Numbered from the stretch's first letter, positions 22,486 to 30,768 are shown. The stretch: 64,000 nt of DNA from Burkholderiales bacterium (GCA_035560005.1 DATMAN010000093.1:1-64000); one strand, 5' to 3'. Numbers and translations: made by a program. The notes: generated by a model from the sequence alone, not told the origin.

Positions 22486-25371
22486 ATGTTGCTTCGCAAG
22501 ATCAGCGCTAGCCGCGGTGAGGCGAGCGCACGACCCATGTCCGCCTGGCCGGTCGCCTCTACCCTGGACCGGCGGAGTTTCCTGAAGCGGGCCGGGCTGA
22601 CCGTCGGCGCAGGCGCCGCGATCAGCCAGTTGCCGTTCAACGTGATCGGCCGCGGGCAAGCGGCCTCCAGCGCGCAGGAGGGCAACGTCGAGGTCAGGCG
22701 CACGGTCTGTACCCACTGTTCGGTGGGCTGCGCGATCGACGCCGTCGTGGAAAACGGCGTGTGGATCCGGCAGGAGCCGGTGTTCGACTCCCCGATCAAC
22801 ATGGGCTCGCATTGCGCGAAGGGTGCTTCGGTGCGCGAGCACGGTCACGGCAACGCGCGGCTGCGCTACCCGATGAAGCTCGTGAACGGCAAGTACGAGC
22901 GCATTTCATGGGATCAGGCGATCAACGAGATCGGCGACAAACTGCTCGAGATCCGCCAGGCGAGCGGCCCCGACGCGGTGTTCTGGGTGGGCTCCAGCAA
23001 GCACTCCAACGAGCAGGCCTTCCTGCTGCGCAAGTTCGTCTCGTTCTGGGGCACGAACAACTGCGACCACCAGGCGCGCATCTGTCACTCGACCACGGTC
23101 GCGGGTGTGGCCAACACCTGGGGCTACGGCGCGATGACCAACTCCTACAACGACATGCAGAACTCGAAGTGCATGTTGTTCATCGGCTCCAATGCCGCCG
23201 AGGCGCACCCGGTCTCCTTGCTGCACATCCTGCACGCCAAGGAGAAGGGCTCGAAGATGATCGTGGTCGATCCACGCTTCACCCGCACCGCGGCCAAAGC
23301 CGACCATTACGTGCGCATCCGACCTGGCACCGACATTCCGTTCGTGTGGGGCGTGCTCTACCACATCTTCAGGAACGGATGGGAAGACCGCAAGTACATC
23401 GCCGATCGCGTGTACGGGATGGAAGAAGTGCGCAAGGAAGTCATGAAGTGGACACCCGAGCGCGTGAAGGACGTCACCGGCGTGGACGAGAAGGACGTCT
23501 TTCTGGTCGCCAAGACCATGCACGAGAACCGGCCGGGAACTGTCGTGTGGTGCATGGGTGTGACCCAGCACACGGTGGGCAACGCCAACGTGCGCACGCT
23601 GTGCATCCTGGAGCTGGCGCTGGGCAACATCGGCGTGTCCGGGGGCGGTGCCAACATCTTCCGCGGCCACGACAACGTGCAGGGCGCGACCGATGTCGGT
23701 CCCAACCCCGAGTCGCTTCCGGGTTACTACGGCCTGGCGGAAGGCGCCTGGAAGCACTGGTGCGCGGTGTGGGGCGTGGACTACGAATGGGTGAAGAGCC
23801 GCTATGTTTCCAAGGAGATGATGGAGAAGCCCGGCATGACCGTGTCGCGCTGGATCGACGGCGTGCTGGAGGCGAACGAGCACATCGACCAGGGTCCGAA
23901 CCTGCGCGCGCTCATCTACTGGGGCCACGCGCCGAACAGCCAGACGCGTGGCGCCGAGATGAAGCAGGCGATGGAGAAGCTGGATCTGATGGTCATCATC
24001 GACCCTTATCCCACCGCCGCCGCGGTCATGCCCGAGCGCAAGGAAGGCGTCTATCTGCTGCCGGCGGCCACCCAGTTCGAGACCTCGGGCTCGTGCACCG
24101 CGTCGAACCGTTCATTGCAATGGCGCGAGAAGGTAATCGAGCCGCTGTTCGAGTCCAAGCCCGACCACACGATCATGTATGCGTTCGCCAGGAAGTTCGG
24201 GTTTGCCGAGCAGCTGGTCAGAAACATCAAGCTGGTGAAGGACAAGGACGGCTGGGACGAGCCGGTACCCGAGGATATCCTGCGCGAGATCAACCGCGGC
24301 ACCTGGACGATCGGTTACACGGGGCAGTCGCCCGAGCGGCTCAAGCTGCACATGAAGCACATGCATACCTTTGATCCGGTGACACTGCGCGCCAGGGGCG
24401 GGCCGTGCGACGGCGACTACTTCGGCCTGCCGTGGCCGTGCTGGGGTACGCCCGCGCTCAAGCATCCCGGCACGCATGTGCTCTACAACACGGCGCTGGA
24501 AGTCAAGGATGGGGGATTGTGCTTCCGCGCCAACTTCGGCGTGGAACGCAACGGGGTGAGCCTGCTCGCGGCCGATGGCTCGCATCCGAAGAACTCGGAC
24601 CTCGACGGCGGCTATCCGGAATTCGACCATGTCCTGCTCAAGAAGCTGGGCTGGTGGAATGAACTGACGCCCGAGGAGCAAAAGGCGGCGGAAGGCAAGA
24701 ACTGGAAGACCGACCTGTCGGGCGGGATCATCCGGGTGGCGATCAAGCACGGCTGCGCGCCCTTCGGAAATGCGCGCGCGCGCGCGGTGGTGTGGAACTT
24801 CCCGGATCCGGTGCCGCTGCACCGTGAGCCGCTGTTCTCGGCGCGTCCCGATCTGATCGAACGCTATCCCACCCATGAGGACATGAAGACCTTCTGGCGG
24901 CTGCCCACGCTGTTCCGATCGGTGCAGGAAAAGAACCGCAGCGCCGTCCGGGATTATCCGATCATCCTGACCAGCGGGCGGCTGGTGGAGTACGAGGGCG
25001 GCGGAGAGGAAACGCGGTCCAATCCCTGGCTGGCCGAACTGCAGCAGGAAATGTTCGCCGAGATCAATCCCAGGGACGCCAACGATCAGGGTGTGCGCCA
25101 CAACGAGTACATCTGGGTCGAGACCCCGGGCAAAGCGCGCATCAAGGTCAAGGCCCTGGTGACCGAACGCGTGGCGCCCGGCGTGATGTTCATGCCGTTC
25201 CACTTCGGCGGCTGGTGGATGGGCAAGGACCTGAAAGAGCGCTATCCCGAAGGTACTGCGCCGGTGGTGCGGGGCGAAGCGGTGAACACCGCAACGACCT
25301 ACGGCTACGACTCGGTGACCATGATGCAGGAAGCCACCAAGGTGACGCTGTGCAGATTCACGCGCGCCTGA
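22486..25371 (+). CDS. fdhA: periplasmic formate dehydrogenase, catalytic (Mo/W bis-MGD) subunit
   Basis: Oxidises formate in the periplasm. The 961-residue precursor has a Tat signal near residues 29-60 (DRRSFLKRAG), a 4Fe-4S motif (CTHCSVGCAID...SHCAKG), and the molybdopterin domains. The metal ligand is Cys200 in CDHQARICHS, followed by His201; there is no in-frame TGA, so no selenocysteine. The C-terminal domain carries LTSGRLVEYEGGGEETRSNPWLAEL. It is coded just after the Tat-target protein with the ribosome site AAAGGAGGAGAG. Whether W or Mo is used is not visible; close relatives of this type often take tungsten. Confidence 0.96.
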   Translation: MLLRKISASRGEASARPMSAWPVASTLDRRSFLKRAGLTVGAGAAISQLPFNVIGRGQAASSAQEGNVEVRRTVCTHCSVGCAIDAVVENGVWIRQEPVFDSPINMGSHCAKGASVREHGHGNARLRYPMKLVNGKYERISWDQAINEIGDKLLEIRQASGPDAVFWVGSSKHSNEQAFLLRKFVSFWGTNNCDHQARICHSTTVAGVANTWGYGAMTNSYNDMQNSKCMLFIGSNAAEAHPVSLLHILHAKEKGSKMIVVDPRFTRTAAKADHYVRIRPGTDIPFVWGVLYHIFRNGWEDRKYIADRVYGMEEVRKEVMKWTPERVKDVTGVDEKDVFLVAKTMHENRPGTVVWCMGVTQHTVGNANVRTLCILELALGNIGVSGGGANIFRGHDNVQGATDVGPNPESLPGYYGLAEGAWKHWCAVWGVDYEWVKSRYVSKEMMEKPGMTVSRWIDGVLEANEHIDQGPNLRALIYWGHAPNSQTRGAEMKQAMEKLDLMVIIDPYPTAAAVMPERKEGVYLLPAATQFETSGSCTASNRSLQWREKVIEPLFESKPDHTIMYAFARKFGFAEQLVRNIKLVKDKDGWDEPVPEDILREINRGTWTIGYTGQSPERLKLHMKHMHTFDPVTLRARGGPCDGDYFGLPWPCWGTPALKHPGTHVLYNTALEVKDGGLCFRANFGVERNGVSLLAADGSHPKNSDLDGGYPEFDHVLLKKLGWWNELTPEEQKAAEGKNWKTDLSGGIIRVAIKHGCAPFGNARARAVVWNFPDPVPLHREPLFSARPDLIERYPTHEDMKTFWRLPTLFRSVQEKNRSAVRDYPIILTSGRLVEYEGGGEETRSNPWLAELQQEMFAEINPRDANDQGVRHNEYIWVETPGKARIKVKALVTERVAPGVMFMPFHFGGWWMGKDLKERYPEGTAPVVRGEAVNTATTYGYDSVTMMQEATKVTLCRFTRA

Positions 25372-25387
25372 GTGAGGAGGCCGGACC

Positions 25388-25999
25388 ATGGCGAGAATGA
25401 AATTCATCTGCGACGCGGAACGCTGCATCGAGTGCAACGCCTGCGTGACTGCGTGCAAGAACGAGCACGAGGTTCCCTGGGGCATCAACCGTCGCCGGGT
25501 GGTCACGATCAACGACGGGGTGCCGGGCGAGCGCTCGATCTCGGTGGCCTGCATGCACTGCTCCGACGCGCCGTGCATGGCGGTGTGCCCGGTGGACTGC
25601 TTCTACAAGACCGAGGACGGCGTGGTGCTGCACGACAAGGACCTGTGCATCGGCTGCGGCTACTGCTTCTACGCCTGCCCGTTCGGTGCGCCGCAGTTTC
25701 CCCAGGCAGGCGCGTTCGGCGTGCGCGGCAAGATGGACAAGTGCACGTTCTGCGCCGGCGGGCCGGAGGAGAACGGTTCGCACGCGGAATTCGAGAAGTA
25801 CGGGCGCAATCGCCTCGCCGAAGGCAAGCTGCCGATCTGTGCCGAGATGTGCTCGACCAAAGCGCTGCTGGGCGGCGACGGCGACGTGCTGGCCGACATC
25901 TACCGCGAGCGTGTGCTGATTCGCGGCAAGGGTGCGGAAGTATGGGGTTGGGGTACCGCCTACGGCCGTCCGGAGCCGAAGAAGGAGCCCGAGTCGTGA
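25388..25999 (+). CDS. fdhB: formate dehydrogenase, 4Fe-4S beta subunit
   Basis: Electron-transfer subunit of 203 residues with four ferredoxin-type clusters, from cysteine runs CIECNACVTACK (residues 13-23), CMHCSDAPCMAVCPVDC (55-70), CIGCGYCFYACP and CTFCAGG...CAEMCSTKA. It carries electrons from the catalytic subunit to the membrane cytochrome. No signal peptide is visible, so it is probably co-exported with the Tat-bearing alpha subunit. It follows fdhA by 16 bp and overlaps the next start by four bases (GTGA). Confidence 0.95.
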   Translation: MARMKFICDAERCIECNACVTACKNEHEVPWGINRRRVVTINDGVPGERSISVACMHCSDAPCMAVCPVDCFYKTEDGVVLHDKDLCIGCGYCFYACPFGAPQFPQAGAFGVRGKMDKCTFCAGGPEENGSHAEFEKYGRNRLAEGKLPICAEMCSTKALLGGDGDVLADIYRERVLIRGKGAEVWGWGTAYGRPEPKKEPES

Positions 26000-26214
26000 G
26001 GCTGCTGCTGTCGGGGTTGCTGGCGGTGCTCCTGGCCGGTTGCGGGGAAACGCCGCAGACGGTGCACTACCAGGGTGGAAAGTACGCCGGCAAGCCGGAC
26101 ACCCCGGCGTGGTTGTCCGATCAGTTCGGTGCCGACCGCGCGCAGTGGGAACGCGAGATCAAGGCGCGCAACCTCAAGCAGAGCGAGTTCACGCGAATGA
26201 AAGGGAGCGGCTGA
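25996..26214 (+). CDS. small predicted lipoprotein in the formate dehydrogenase operon
   Basis: A 72-residue protein with a lipobox, LLAVLLAGC, giving a mature lipoprotein of about 57 residues beginning CGETPQTVHYQGGKY. The mature part contains KPDTPAWLSDQFGADRAQWEREI and is hydrophilic. The GTG start overlaps the fdhB stop and the next gene begins one base after its stop, so it is firmly part of the operon. I do not recognise the family. It may dock or stabilise the enzyme at the membrane. Confidence 0.7.
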   Translation: MRLLLSGLLAVLLAGCGETPQTVHYQGGKYAGKPDTPAWLSDQFGADRAQWEREIKARNLKQSEFTRMKGSG

Positions 26215-26215
26215 C

Positions 26216-27229
26216 ATGCGGCTGCGCGCGGTGTTCATCGGCTGCTGGTTGGCGGTGTGTAGTGCGCTGGGCGGAGCGGTGGGCGCCGATCCGGCGCAAG
26301 ACCAGGCCAAGCGCCAGGTCGAGCAGCCGCTGAACAACGCGCCGGCATGGCGCGAGGTCCGCTCGGGCGCAGCGCACACCACCCAGGTGCGGGGCCGCGA
26401 GAGCGGCGTGCTGATCCAGGCGAGCGGAGAGACCTGGCGGCAGATCCGCAACGGTCCGGTGACGCTGATCGGCGGCGCGCTGCTGATCCTGGTTCCGGTC
26501 GCGATCTATCTGTTCTACCGCAAGAGCGGGCCGATGAAGCTGCATGAGCCGCCCAGCGGGCGCAAGATCGAGCGCTTTACCCGCTGGGAGCGGATCGTCC
26601 ACTGGTGCACGGCCGTGACGTTCGTGATCCTGGCAGTCACCGGCATTGTGCTGCTCTTCGGCAAGCACTTTCTGATTCCGGTGATCGGCTACAACGCGTT
26701 CTCGTGGCTGGCCACGGTGTCCAAGACCCTGCACAACTTCGTGGGCCCGCTGTTCATTTTCTCGGTGGCCTGCATGTTCTTCACCTACCTGCGCGACAAC
26801 CTGTGGCGCAAAGCCGACTGGGAATGGCTGCGCAAGGCCCCGCTGGTGCTGACCGGAAAGGCGCACGTGCCTTCGGGCAAGTACAACGCCGCGGAGAAGG
26901 GCTGGTTCTGGGGCGGGGTGGCGTTTCTCGGGTTGATCGTCGGTGCATCGGGCCTGGTGCTCGATTTTCCCAACTTCGACCAGACGCGCTATACGATGCA
27001 GGTGGCCAACATCGTGCACGGCATCGGTGCGCTGCTGTTCGTCCTGGCCTCTTTCGGGCATATCTACATGGGCACGATCGGCACCGAAGGCGCCTACGAG
27101 GGAATGAAGACCGGCTTCGTGGATGAGATCTGGGCCAAAGAACACCACGAGCTGTGGTATCGGGAAGTCAAAGCCGGTGCGAGGGCGACCGCCGCCACGC
27201 CCGTGCAACGCGCGGGGGCACCGGGCTGA
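26216..27229 (+). CDS. fdhC: formate dehydrogenase, cytochrome b (gamma) subunit
   Basis: Membrane anchor that takes electrons to the quinone pool through b haems. The 337-residue protein has an N-terminal signal sequence (about 1-25), a periplasmic segment (NAPAWREVRSG), then about five membrane helices: TLIGGALLILVPVAIYLFY, VHWCTAVTFVILAVTGIVLL, VGPLFIFSVACMFFTYL, GGVAFLGLIVGASGLVL and HGIGALLFVLASFGHIYMG. The histidines in IVHWC, LHNFVG and HGIG/FGHIY are likely haem ligands as in FdoI/FdnI. The long N-terminal extension with its own signal is usual in this subtype. Confidence 0.92.
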   Translation: MRLRAVFIGCWLAVCSALGGAVGADPAQDQAKRQVEQPLNNAPAWREVRSGAAHTTQVRGRESGVLIQASGETWRQIRNGPVTLIGGALLILVPVAIYLFYRKSGPMKLHEPPSGRKIERFTRWERIVHWCTAVTFVILAVTGIVLLFGKHFLIPVIGYNAFSWLATVSKTLHNFVGPLFIFSVACMFFTYLRDNLWRKADWEWLRKAPLVLTGKAHVPSGKYNAAEKGWFWGGVAFLGLIVGASGLVLDFPNFDQTRYTMQVANIVHGIGALLFVLASFGHIYMGTIGTEGAYEGMKTGFVDEIWAKEHHELWYREVKAGARATAATPVQRAGAPG

Positions 27230-27251
27230 GCATGCAACGAGAGGCAAGCGG

Positions 27252-27467
27252 ATGCGAGCAATATTGAGCGGCGTCGCTCTGGCCGCGCTGTTCGCGCTGT
27301 CGGCCGGCGCCGCATTCGGCCGTCTGCCCCCGCCCACGCCGGAAGAAGCGGCGAAGAAGCAGGCGGCCGCGGAGAAGAAAGCCAAGGAAGAAGAGGCGGC
27401 CAGGAAAGCCCTGGAAAGGGTGCAGGACCGCCTCGCCGCGCGTTACAAGCAGAAGAAGCGTCGCTGA
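27252..27467 (+). CDS. small exported Lys/Ala/Glu-rich protein
   Basis: A 71-residue protein with a signal peptide (ILSGVALAALFALSAGAAFG) followed by a Pro-rich start (RLPPPTPEEAAKK) and a highly charged helix (KAKEEEAARKALERVQDRL) ending KQKKRR. It looks like a short coiled coil in the periplasm. The family is not recognised. It closes the formate dehydrogenase operon, 22 bp after fdhC and 7 bp before mobB, so it is probably cotranscribed. Confidence 0.65.
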   Translation: MRAILSGVALAALFALSAGAAFGRLPPPTPEEAAKKQAAAEKKAKEEEAARKALERVQDRLAARYKQKKRR

Positions 27468-27474
27468 TCCGCCG

Positions 27475-27981
27475 GTGGGCCAGAAGGCATTCGGCTTTGC
27501 CGGCTTTTCGGGCAGCGGCAAGACCACGCTGCTCGAGCATCTGGTCCCGGTCCTGGTCGGGCGCGGGATGCGTGTCAGCGTGGTCAAGCACGCGCACCAC
27601 AGCTTCGACATCGATCAACCGGGCAAGGACTCCTACCGCCATCGGATGGCCGGCGCGCAGGAAGTGCTGGTGTCGTCTCGCGCGCGCTGGGCACTCATGG
27701 CCGAGTTGCGCGGCGCACCCGAGCTGACGCTGGACCAGATCCTCTGCAAGCTCTCGCCCTGCGACCTGGTGCTGGTCGAAGGGTTCAAGCGCGAGCCCAT
27801 CCCCAAGCTGGAGGTGCATCGCACGGCCAACGCCAAGGATTGGATCTTTCCCTCCGATGCCAGCGTGGTGGCACTGGCTACCGATGCACTCGAAATTCCG
27901 GGGGCGCCGCTGCCCCGTTTCGGCCTCGAAGAATACCAGCGGATCGCGGATTTCATCCTCGGCCACCTGCGGCTGCGCTGA
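27475..27981 (+). CDS. mobB: molybdopterin-guanine dinucleotide biosynthesis protein MobB
   Basis: GTP-binding accessory protein that assists MobA. The 168-residue chain has a Walker A motif GFSGSGKTTLLEHL, the KHAHHSFDIDQPGKDSYRH switch region and LVLVEGFKREPIPKLEV (Walker B type) found in MobB. GTG start at 27475. It links the formate dehydrogenase operon to moaD-moaE-modE downstream, so cofactor synthesis and enzyme may be expressed together. Confidence 0.92.
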   Translation: MGQKAFGFAGFSGSGKTTLLEHLVPVLVGRGMRVSVVKHAHHSFDIDQPGKDSYRHRMAGAQEVLVSSRARWALMAELRGAPELTLDQILCKLSPCDLVLVEGFKREPIPKLEVHRTANAKDWIFPSDASVVALATDALEIPGAPLPRFGLEEYQRIADFILGHLRLR

Positions 27982-28002
27982 GCCGCGCGCTAGAATAACG
28001 CC

Positions 28003-28284
28003 ATGAAACCCGCAGACTCGCAGACTGCCGTGGTCCGGCTTCGCTACTTTGCCCGCCTGCGCGAAGCGCTGGACTGCAGCGAGGAGGAACTGGTCGTCCC
28101 GGCGGGCGTGCGCACGGTGAGCGACCTCATGGCCTTCCTGCGCACGCGCGGAGGCGCTTGGGCCGCGGAGCTGGCGGCGGGCAGGCCGGTGCTGGTCGCG
28201 GTCAACGAAGACATGGCCGACGCCGACAGGCCGATTGGCCACGGAGATACCGTGGCGTTCATGCCGCCGGTCACCGGAGGCTGA
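28003..28284 (+). CDS. moaD: molybdopterin synthase small subunit MoaD
   Basis: Ubiquitin-like sulfur carrier of 93 residues; its C-terminal Gly-Gly (PPVTGG) is thiocarboxylated and donates sulfur to MoaE. The beta-grasp pattern starts at VRLRYFARLREALDCSEEEL. The ATG at 28003 follows mobB by 21 bp, with moaE one base after its stop. The enzyme that adenylates MoaD (MoeB) is not in the window. Confidence 0.93.
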   Translation: MKPADSQTAVVRLRYFARLREALDCSEEELVVPAGVRTVSDLMAFLRTRGGAWAAELAAGRPVLVAVNEDMADADRPIGHGDTVAFMPPVTGG

Positions 28285-28285
28285 C

Positions 28286-28735
28286 ATGACCGTGCGCGTG
28301 CAAACCGAGGACTTCGACGCGGGCGCCGAGGCCGCGCGGCTGCGCGCGGGCAACCCGAAGATCGGTGCGGTCGCCAGCTTCATCGGCGTGGTACGCGATG
28401 TGAACGACGGGGATTCGGTGTCGGAACTCACGCTCGAGCACTATCCCGGCATGACGGAAAGGGCGCTGCAGAAGATCGTCGACGAGGCCAGGTCGCGCTG
28501 GGACCTCTACGATGTTTTGGTGGTCCATCGCGTAGGCCGGCTCAAACCGACCGATCAGATCGTGCTGGTCGTCGTGACGAGCGCGCATCGGAGCGAGGCC
28601 TTTCGCGCCTGCGAGTTCCTGATGGACTACCTGAAGACCCGCGCGCCGTTCTGGAAGAAGGAGCACACACCCGGCGGAACCCGCTGGGTCGATGCGCGCG
28701 CGTCGGACGATGCGGCTGCCTCGCGCTGGTCGTAA
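28286..28735 (+). CDS. moaE: molybdopterin synthase catalytic subunit MoaE
   Basis: Converts cyclic pyranopterin monophosphate to molybdopterin with sulfur from MoaD. The 149-residue product shows the MoaE motifs ASFIGVVRDVNDGDSV, LTLEHYPGMTERAL, VHRVGRLKPTDQIVLVVV, SAHRSEAFRACEFLMDYLK and the active-site Lys in PFWKKEHTPGGTRWVDA. The ATG at 28286 follows the moaD stop directly; the stop overlaps the modE start (TAATG). Confidence 0.95.
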   Translation: MTVRVQTEDFDAGAEAARLRAGNPKIGAVASFIGVVRDVNDGDSVSELTLEHYPGMTERALQKIVDEARSRWDLYDVLVVHRVGRLKPTDQIVLVVVTSAHRSEAFRACEFLMDYLKTRAPFWKKEHTPGGTRWVDARASDDAAASRWS

Positions 28736-29139
28736 TGTCCCGCGGCCGTAGCGCGGCACCGGCGTCCAGGGCGGCGCTCAAGCCGCAGATCCGCATCATG
28801 TTTCGCCGGGCGATCGCCATGGGTCCGGGCAAGGCGGATCTGCTGGAAGCCATCGCCGACACCGGATCCATCTCCGCTGCCGCGCGCAAGCTCGGCATGT
28901 CTTACCGCAGGGCCTGGCTGCTGGTGGACACCATGAACCGCTGCTTCGAGCGGCCGCTGGTCCAGACCGCCACGGGCGGCAGTCGCGGCGGGGGCGCCCG
29001 TGTCACGGAGCTTGGCCAGGACGTGATCCGGCGCTATCGCGCCATGGACCGCAAGGCCACGGCCGCGGTCGCCCGCGAGCTGGCCGAATTCGCCGCGCTG
29101 ATGAGCAAGCCGCCTTCCCGCCAGAGTTCGCGTTCTTGA
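28735..29139 (+). CDS. modE: ModE-type winged-helix regulator lacking the MOP domain
   Basis: A 134-residue protein that is only the N-terminal DNA-binding domain of ModE: the helix-turn-helix region is LLEAIADTGSISAAARKLGMSYRRAWLLVD, followed by the wing GGSRGGGARVTELG. E. coli ModE has about 260 residues with two C-terminal MOP domains that bind molybdate; these are missing, with only a short tail after residue 105. Either metal is sensed by another protein or this variant is not metal-responsive. Its start overlaps the moaE stop. A ModE-like operator follows 31 bp after its own stop. Confidence 0.9.
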   Translation: MSRGRSAAPASRAALKPQIRIMFRRAIAMGPGKADLLEAIADTGSISAAARKLGMSYRRAWLLVDTMNRCFERPLVQTATGGSRGGGARVTELGQDVIRRYRAMDRKATAAVARELAEFAALMSKPPSRQSSRS

Positions 29140-29170
29140 CGGGCATCCGGCGAGCCGATAGCCTTCGGCT

Positions 29171-29194
29171 CGTTATATAGTTCCGTATACGACG
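29171..29194. promoter_or_regulatory. ModE-like operator upstream of modB
   Basis: CGTTATAT (29171-29178), an exact E. coli-type ModE half-site, faces ATACGACG (29187-29194; 6/8 on the reverse strand) across 8 bp. It lies 10 bp before the modB GTG start, directly after the modE gene. It likely controls modB-modC. Geometry is identical to the sites at 15856 and 30705. Confidence 0.7.
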
Positions 29195-29204
29195 CGCGCG
29201 GTCC

Positions 29205-29882
29205 GTGCCCACCTCTCCCGAAGTGCTGGTCCCGCTGCTGCTCACGCTCAAGGTAGCGGGCTGGGCCACGCTGTTTGCGTCCGTCATGGGTATCGGCGTC
29301 GGCTATGCGCTTGCGCGCGCGCGCTTCACGGGGCGCGACGTGCTCGATGCGGCGATGAGCCTGCCGATGTTGCTTCCGCCGACGGTGCTGGGGTATTACC
29401 TCCTGGTGCTGCTCGGACGGCGCGGCCCCGTTGGCGCCTGGCTGGAAGCCAACTTCGGGATCACGCTGGTCTTCACTTGGCAGGGCGCGGCGATCGCTGC
29501 CGCGGTGGTGGCCTTTCCGCTGGCCTACAAGGCGTCGCTCACTGCATTCGAGGGCGTGGACCGGCAGTTCGAGCAGGCGGCGAGGGTCCTCGGAAAATCC
29601 GAGTGGTCGGTGTTCGTGAGCGTCACGCTGCCGCTGGCCTGGCGCGGCATCCTGGCCGGCGCAATGCTCGGATTCGCGCGCGCCATGGGCGAGTTCGGCG
29701 CCACTTTGATGATCGCCGGCAATCTGCCGGGCAAGACCCAGACGCTGTCGATCGCGATCTACGACGCGGTGGAGGCGGGACGCGACGAGGTCGCCAACTT
29801 CCTCGTGATCCTGACTTCCACGGTGTGCATCGTCATCCTGGTGGCCTCCGGCAAGCTTCTGAAACCGCGCCAGCCTGCCTGA
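29205..29882 (+). CDS. modB: molybdate ABC transporter, permease ModB
   Basis: Inner-membrane permease of 225 residues with five hydrophobic segments, starting with LLLTLKVAGWATLFASVMGI. The family motif PMLLPPTVLGYYLLVLLG and the EAA-like loop EQAARVLGKSEWSVFVSVTLPLA followed by GFARAMGEFGATLMIAGN are typical of ModB. GTG start at 29205. It lies 7 bp before modC. The order modB-modC-porin-modA is unusual, since modA normally comes first. Confidence 0.93.
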   Translation: MPTSPEVLVPLLLTLKVAGWATLFASVMGIGVGYALARARFTGRDVLDAAMSLPMLLPPTVLGYYLLVLLGRRGPVGAWLEANFGITLVFTWQGAAIAAAVVAFPLAYKASLTAFEGVDRQFEQAARVLGKSEWSVFVSVTLPLAWRGILAGAMLGFARAMGEFGATLMIAGNLPGKTQTLSIAIYDAVEAGRDEVANFLVILTSTVCIVILVASGKLLKPRQPA

Positions 29883-29889
29883 GCGCGCG

Positions 29890-30690
29890 GTGAGAATCGA
29901 GGTCGACATCCGCAAGACGCTGCGCTCCCAGGGCAGGGAGTTCCGTCTCGAGGTGGCCTTTACCTGTGAAGACGACATCAGCGTCATCTTCGGGCCTTCC
30001 GGCGCCGGCAAAAGCCTCACCCTGAAGGCGATTGCCGGGCTCGAGACGCCGGAAGGCGGGCGCATTGTGGTCGACGGCCGGGTGCTCTACGACAGCGCCA
30101 AGGCGATCGACGTCCCGGCGCGCCATCGCGGCGTGGGCTACCTGTTCCAAGACTACGCGCTGTTTCCGCATCTGACCGTGGAGCAGAACGTCGCGTTCGC
30201 GCTGCGGCCCTGGTGGCGGCGCGGCCTCGCGCCTGCCATGAACCGCCAGGTGACCGACGCGCTCGAGCTGTTCGATCTGAAGGGCCTGGAGCGCAGCTAT
30301 CCCGCGCAGCTCTCCGGCGGCCAGCGCCAGCGCGTGGCGCTCGCGCGCGCGCTGATCCGCAAGCCCGCGGTGCTCCTGCTGGACGAACCGTTTGCGGCGC
30401 TCGACCCGCTGCTGCGCATCCGTACCCGGCAGGAGTTGCTGAACATCCAGTGGCTGTTCGGGGTACCGATGCTGGTGATCACCCATGATCCGCAGGATGT
30501 GGCCGCGCTTGCGGAGAAGGTGATCGTGCTGCGCGGGGGCAGAGTGGAGCGGGCGCTCGATCTGAAGGGCCCACCTTACCGGGATGCGCTCGGTACCCCG
30601 GTACGCGGGGCCATCCGCCAACTGCTGATGGAAACCTACGGGGTGGAGGCAGGCGGAGGGGGAACTGCCGCCGCGCCCGGTGCAAGTTGA
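29890..30690 (+). CDS. modC: molybdate ABC transporter, ATP-binding protein ModC (short form)
   Basis: ATPase for molybdate import. Walker A is FGPSGAGKSLTLKAIAG, the signature is LSGGQRQRVALARAL, Walker B is VLLLDEPFAALD, and the switch His is in VITHDPQD. The 266-residue chain ends about 35 residues after a truncated accessory region; the C-terminal MOP domain that brings most ModC proteins to about 350 residues is absent. GTG start at 29890. Together with the short ModE this means the operon has lost both usual molybdate-sensing domains. Confidence 0.93.
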   Translation: MRIEVDIRKTLRSQGREFRLEVAFTCEDDISVIFGPSGAGKSLTLKAIAGLETPEGGRIVVDGRVLYDSAKAIDVPARHRGVGYLFQDYALFPHLTVEQNVAFALRPWWRRGLAPAMNRQVTDALELFDLKGLERSYPAQLSGGQRQRVALARALIRKPAVLLLDEPFAALDPLLRIRTRQELLNIQWLFGVPMLVITHDPQDVAALAEKVIVLRGGRVERALDLKGPPYRDALGTPVRGAIRQLLMETYGVEAGGGGTAAAPGAS

Positions 30691-30704
30691 GTTTTTTTCT
30701 GTTT

Positions 30705-30728
30705 CGTTATGCTGGTTTATATACAGCG
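30705..30728. promoter_or_regulatory. ModE-like operator upstream of the porin gene
   Basis: CGTTATGC (30705-30712) and ATACAGCG (30721-30728) are inverted around an 8-bp spacer; each half matches CGTTATAT at 6/8 positions (second on the reverse strand). It is preceded by a T-rich run at 30690-30700 and lies 40 bp upstream of the preferred porin start at 30769. It is the weakest of the three sites by sequence, but its geometry agrees exactly. Confidence 0.5.
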
Positions 30729-30768
30729 CATGGCGGAAACGATGGACACCAACAACAATGAGGGCCGG

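Noticed and set aside
22486..25371. Selenocysteine in the periplasmic formate dehydrogenase
   Set aside because: The metal-ligand codon is TGT (Cys200), and the frame has no internal TGA.
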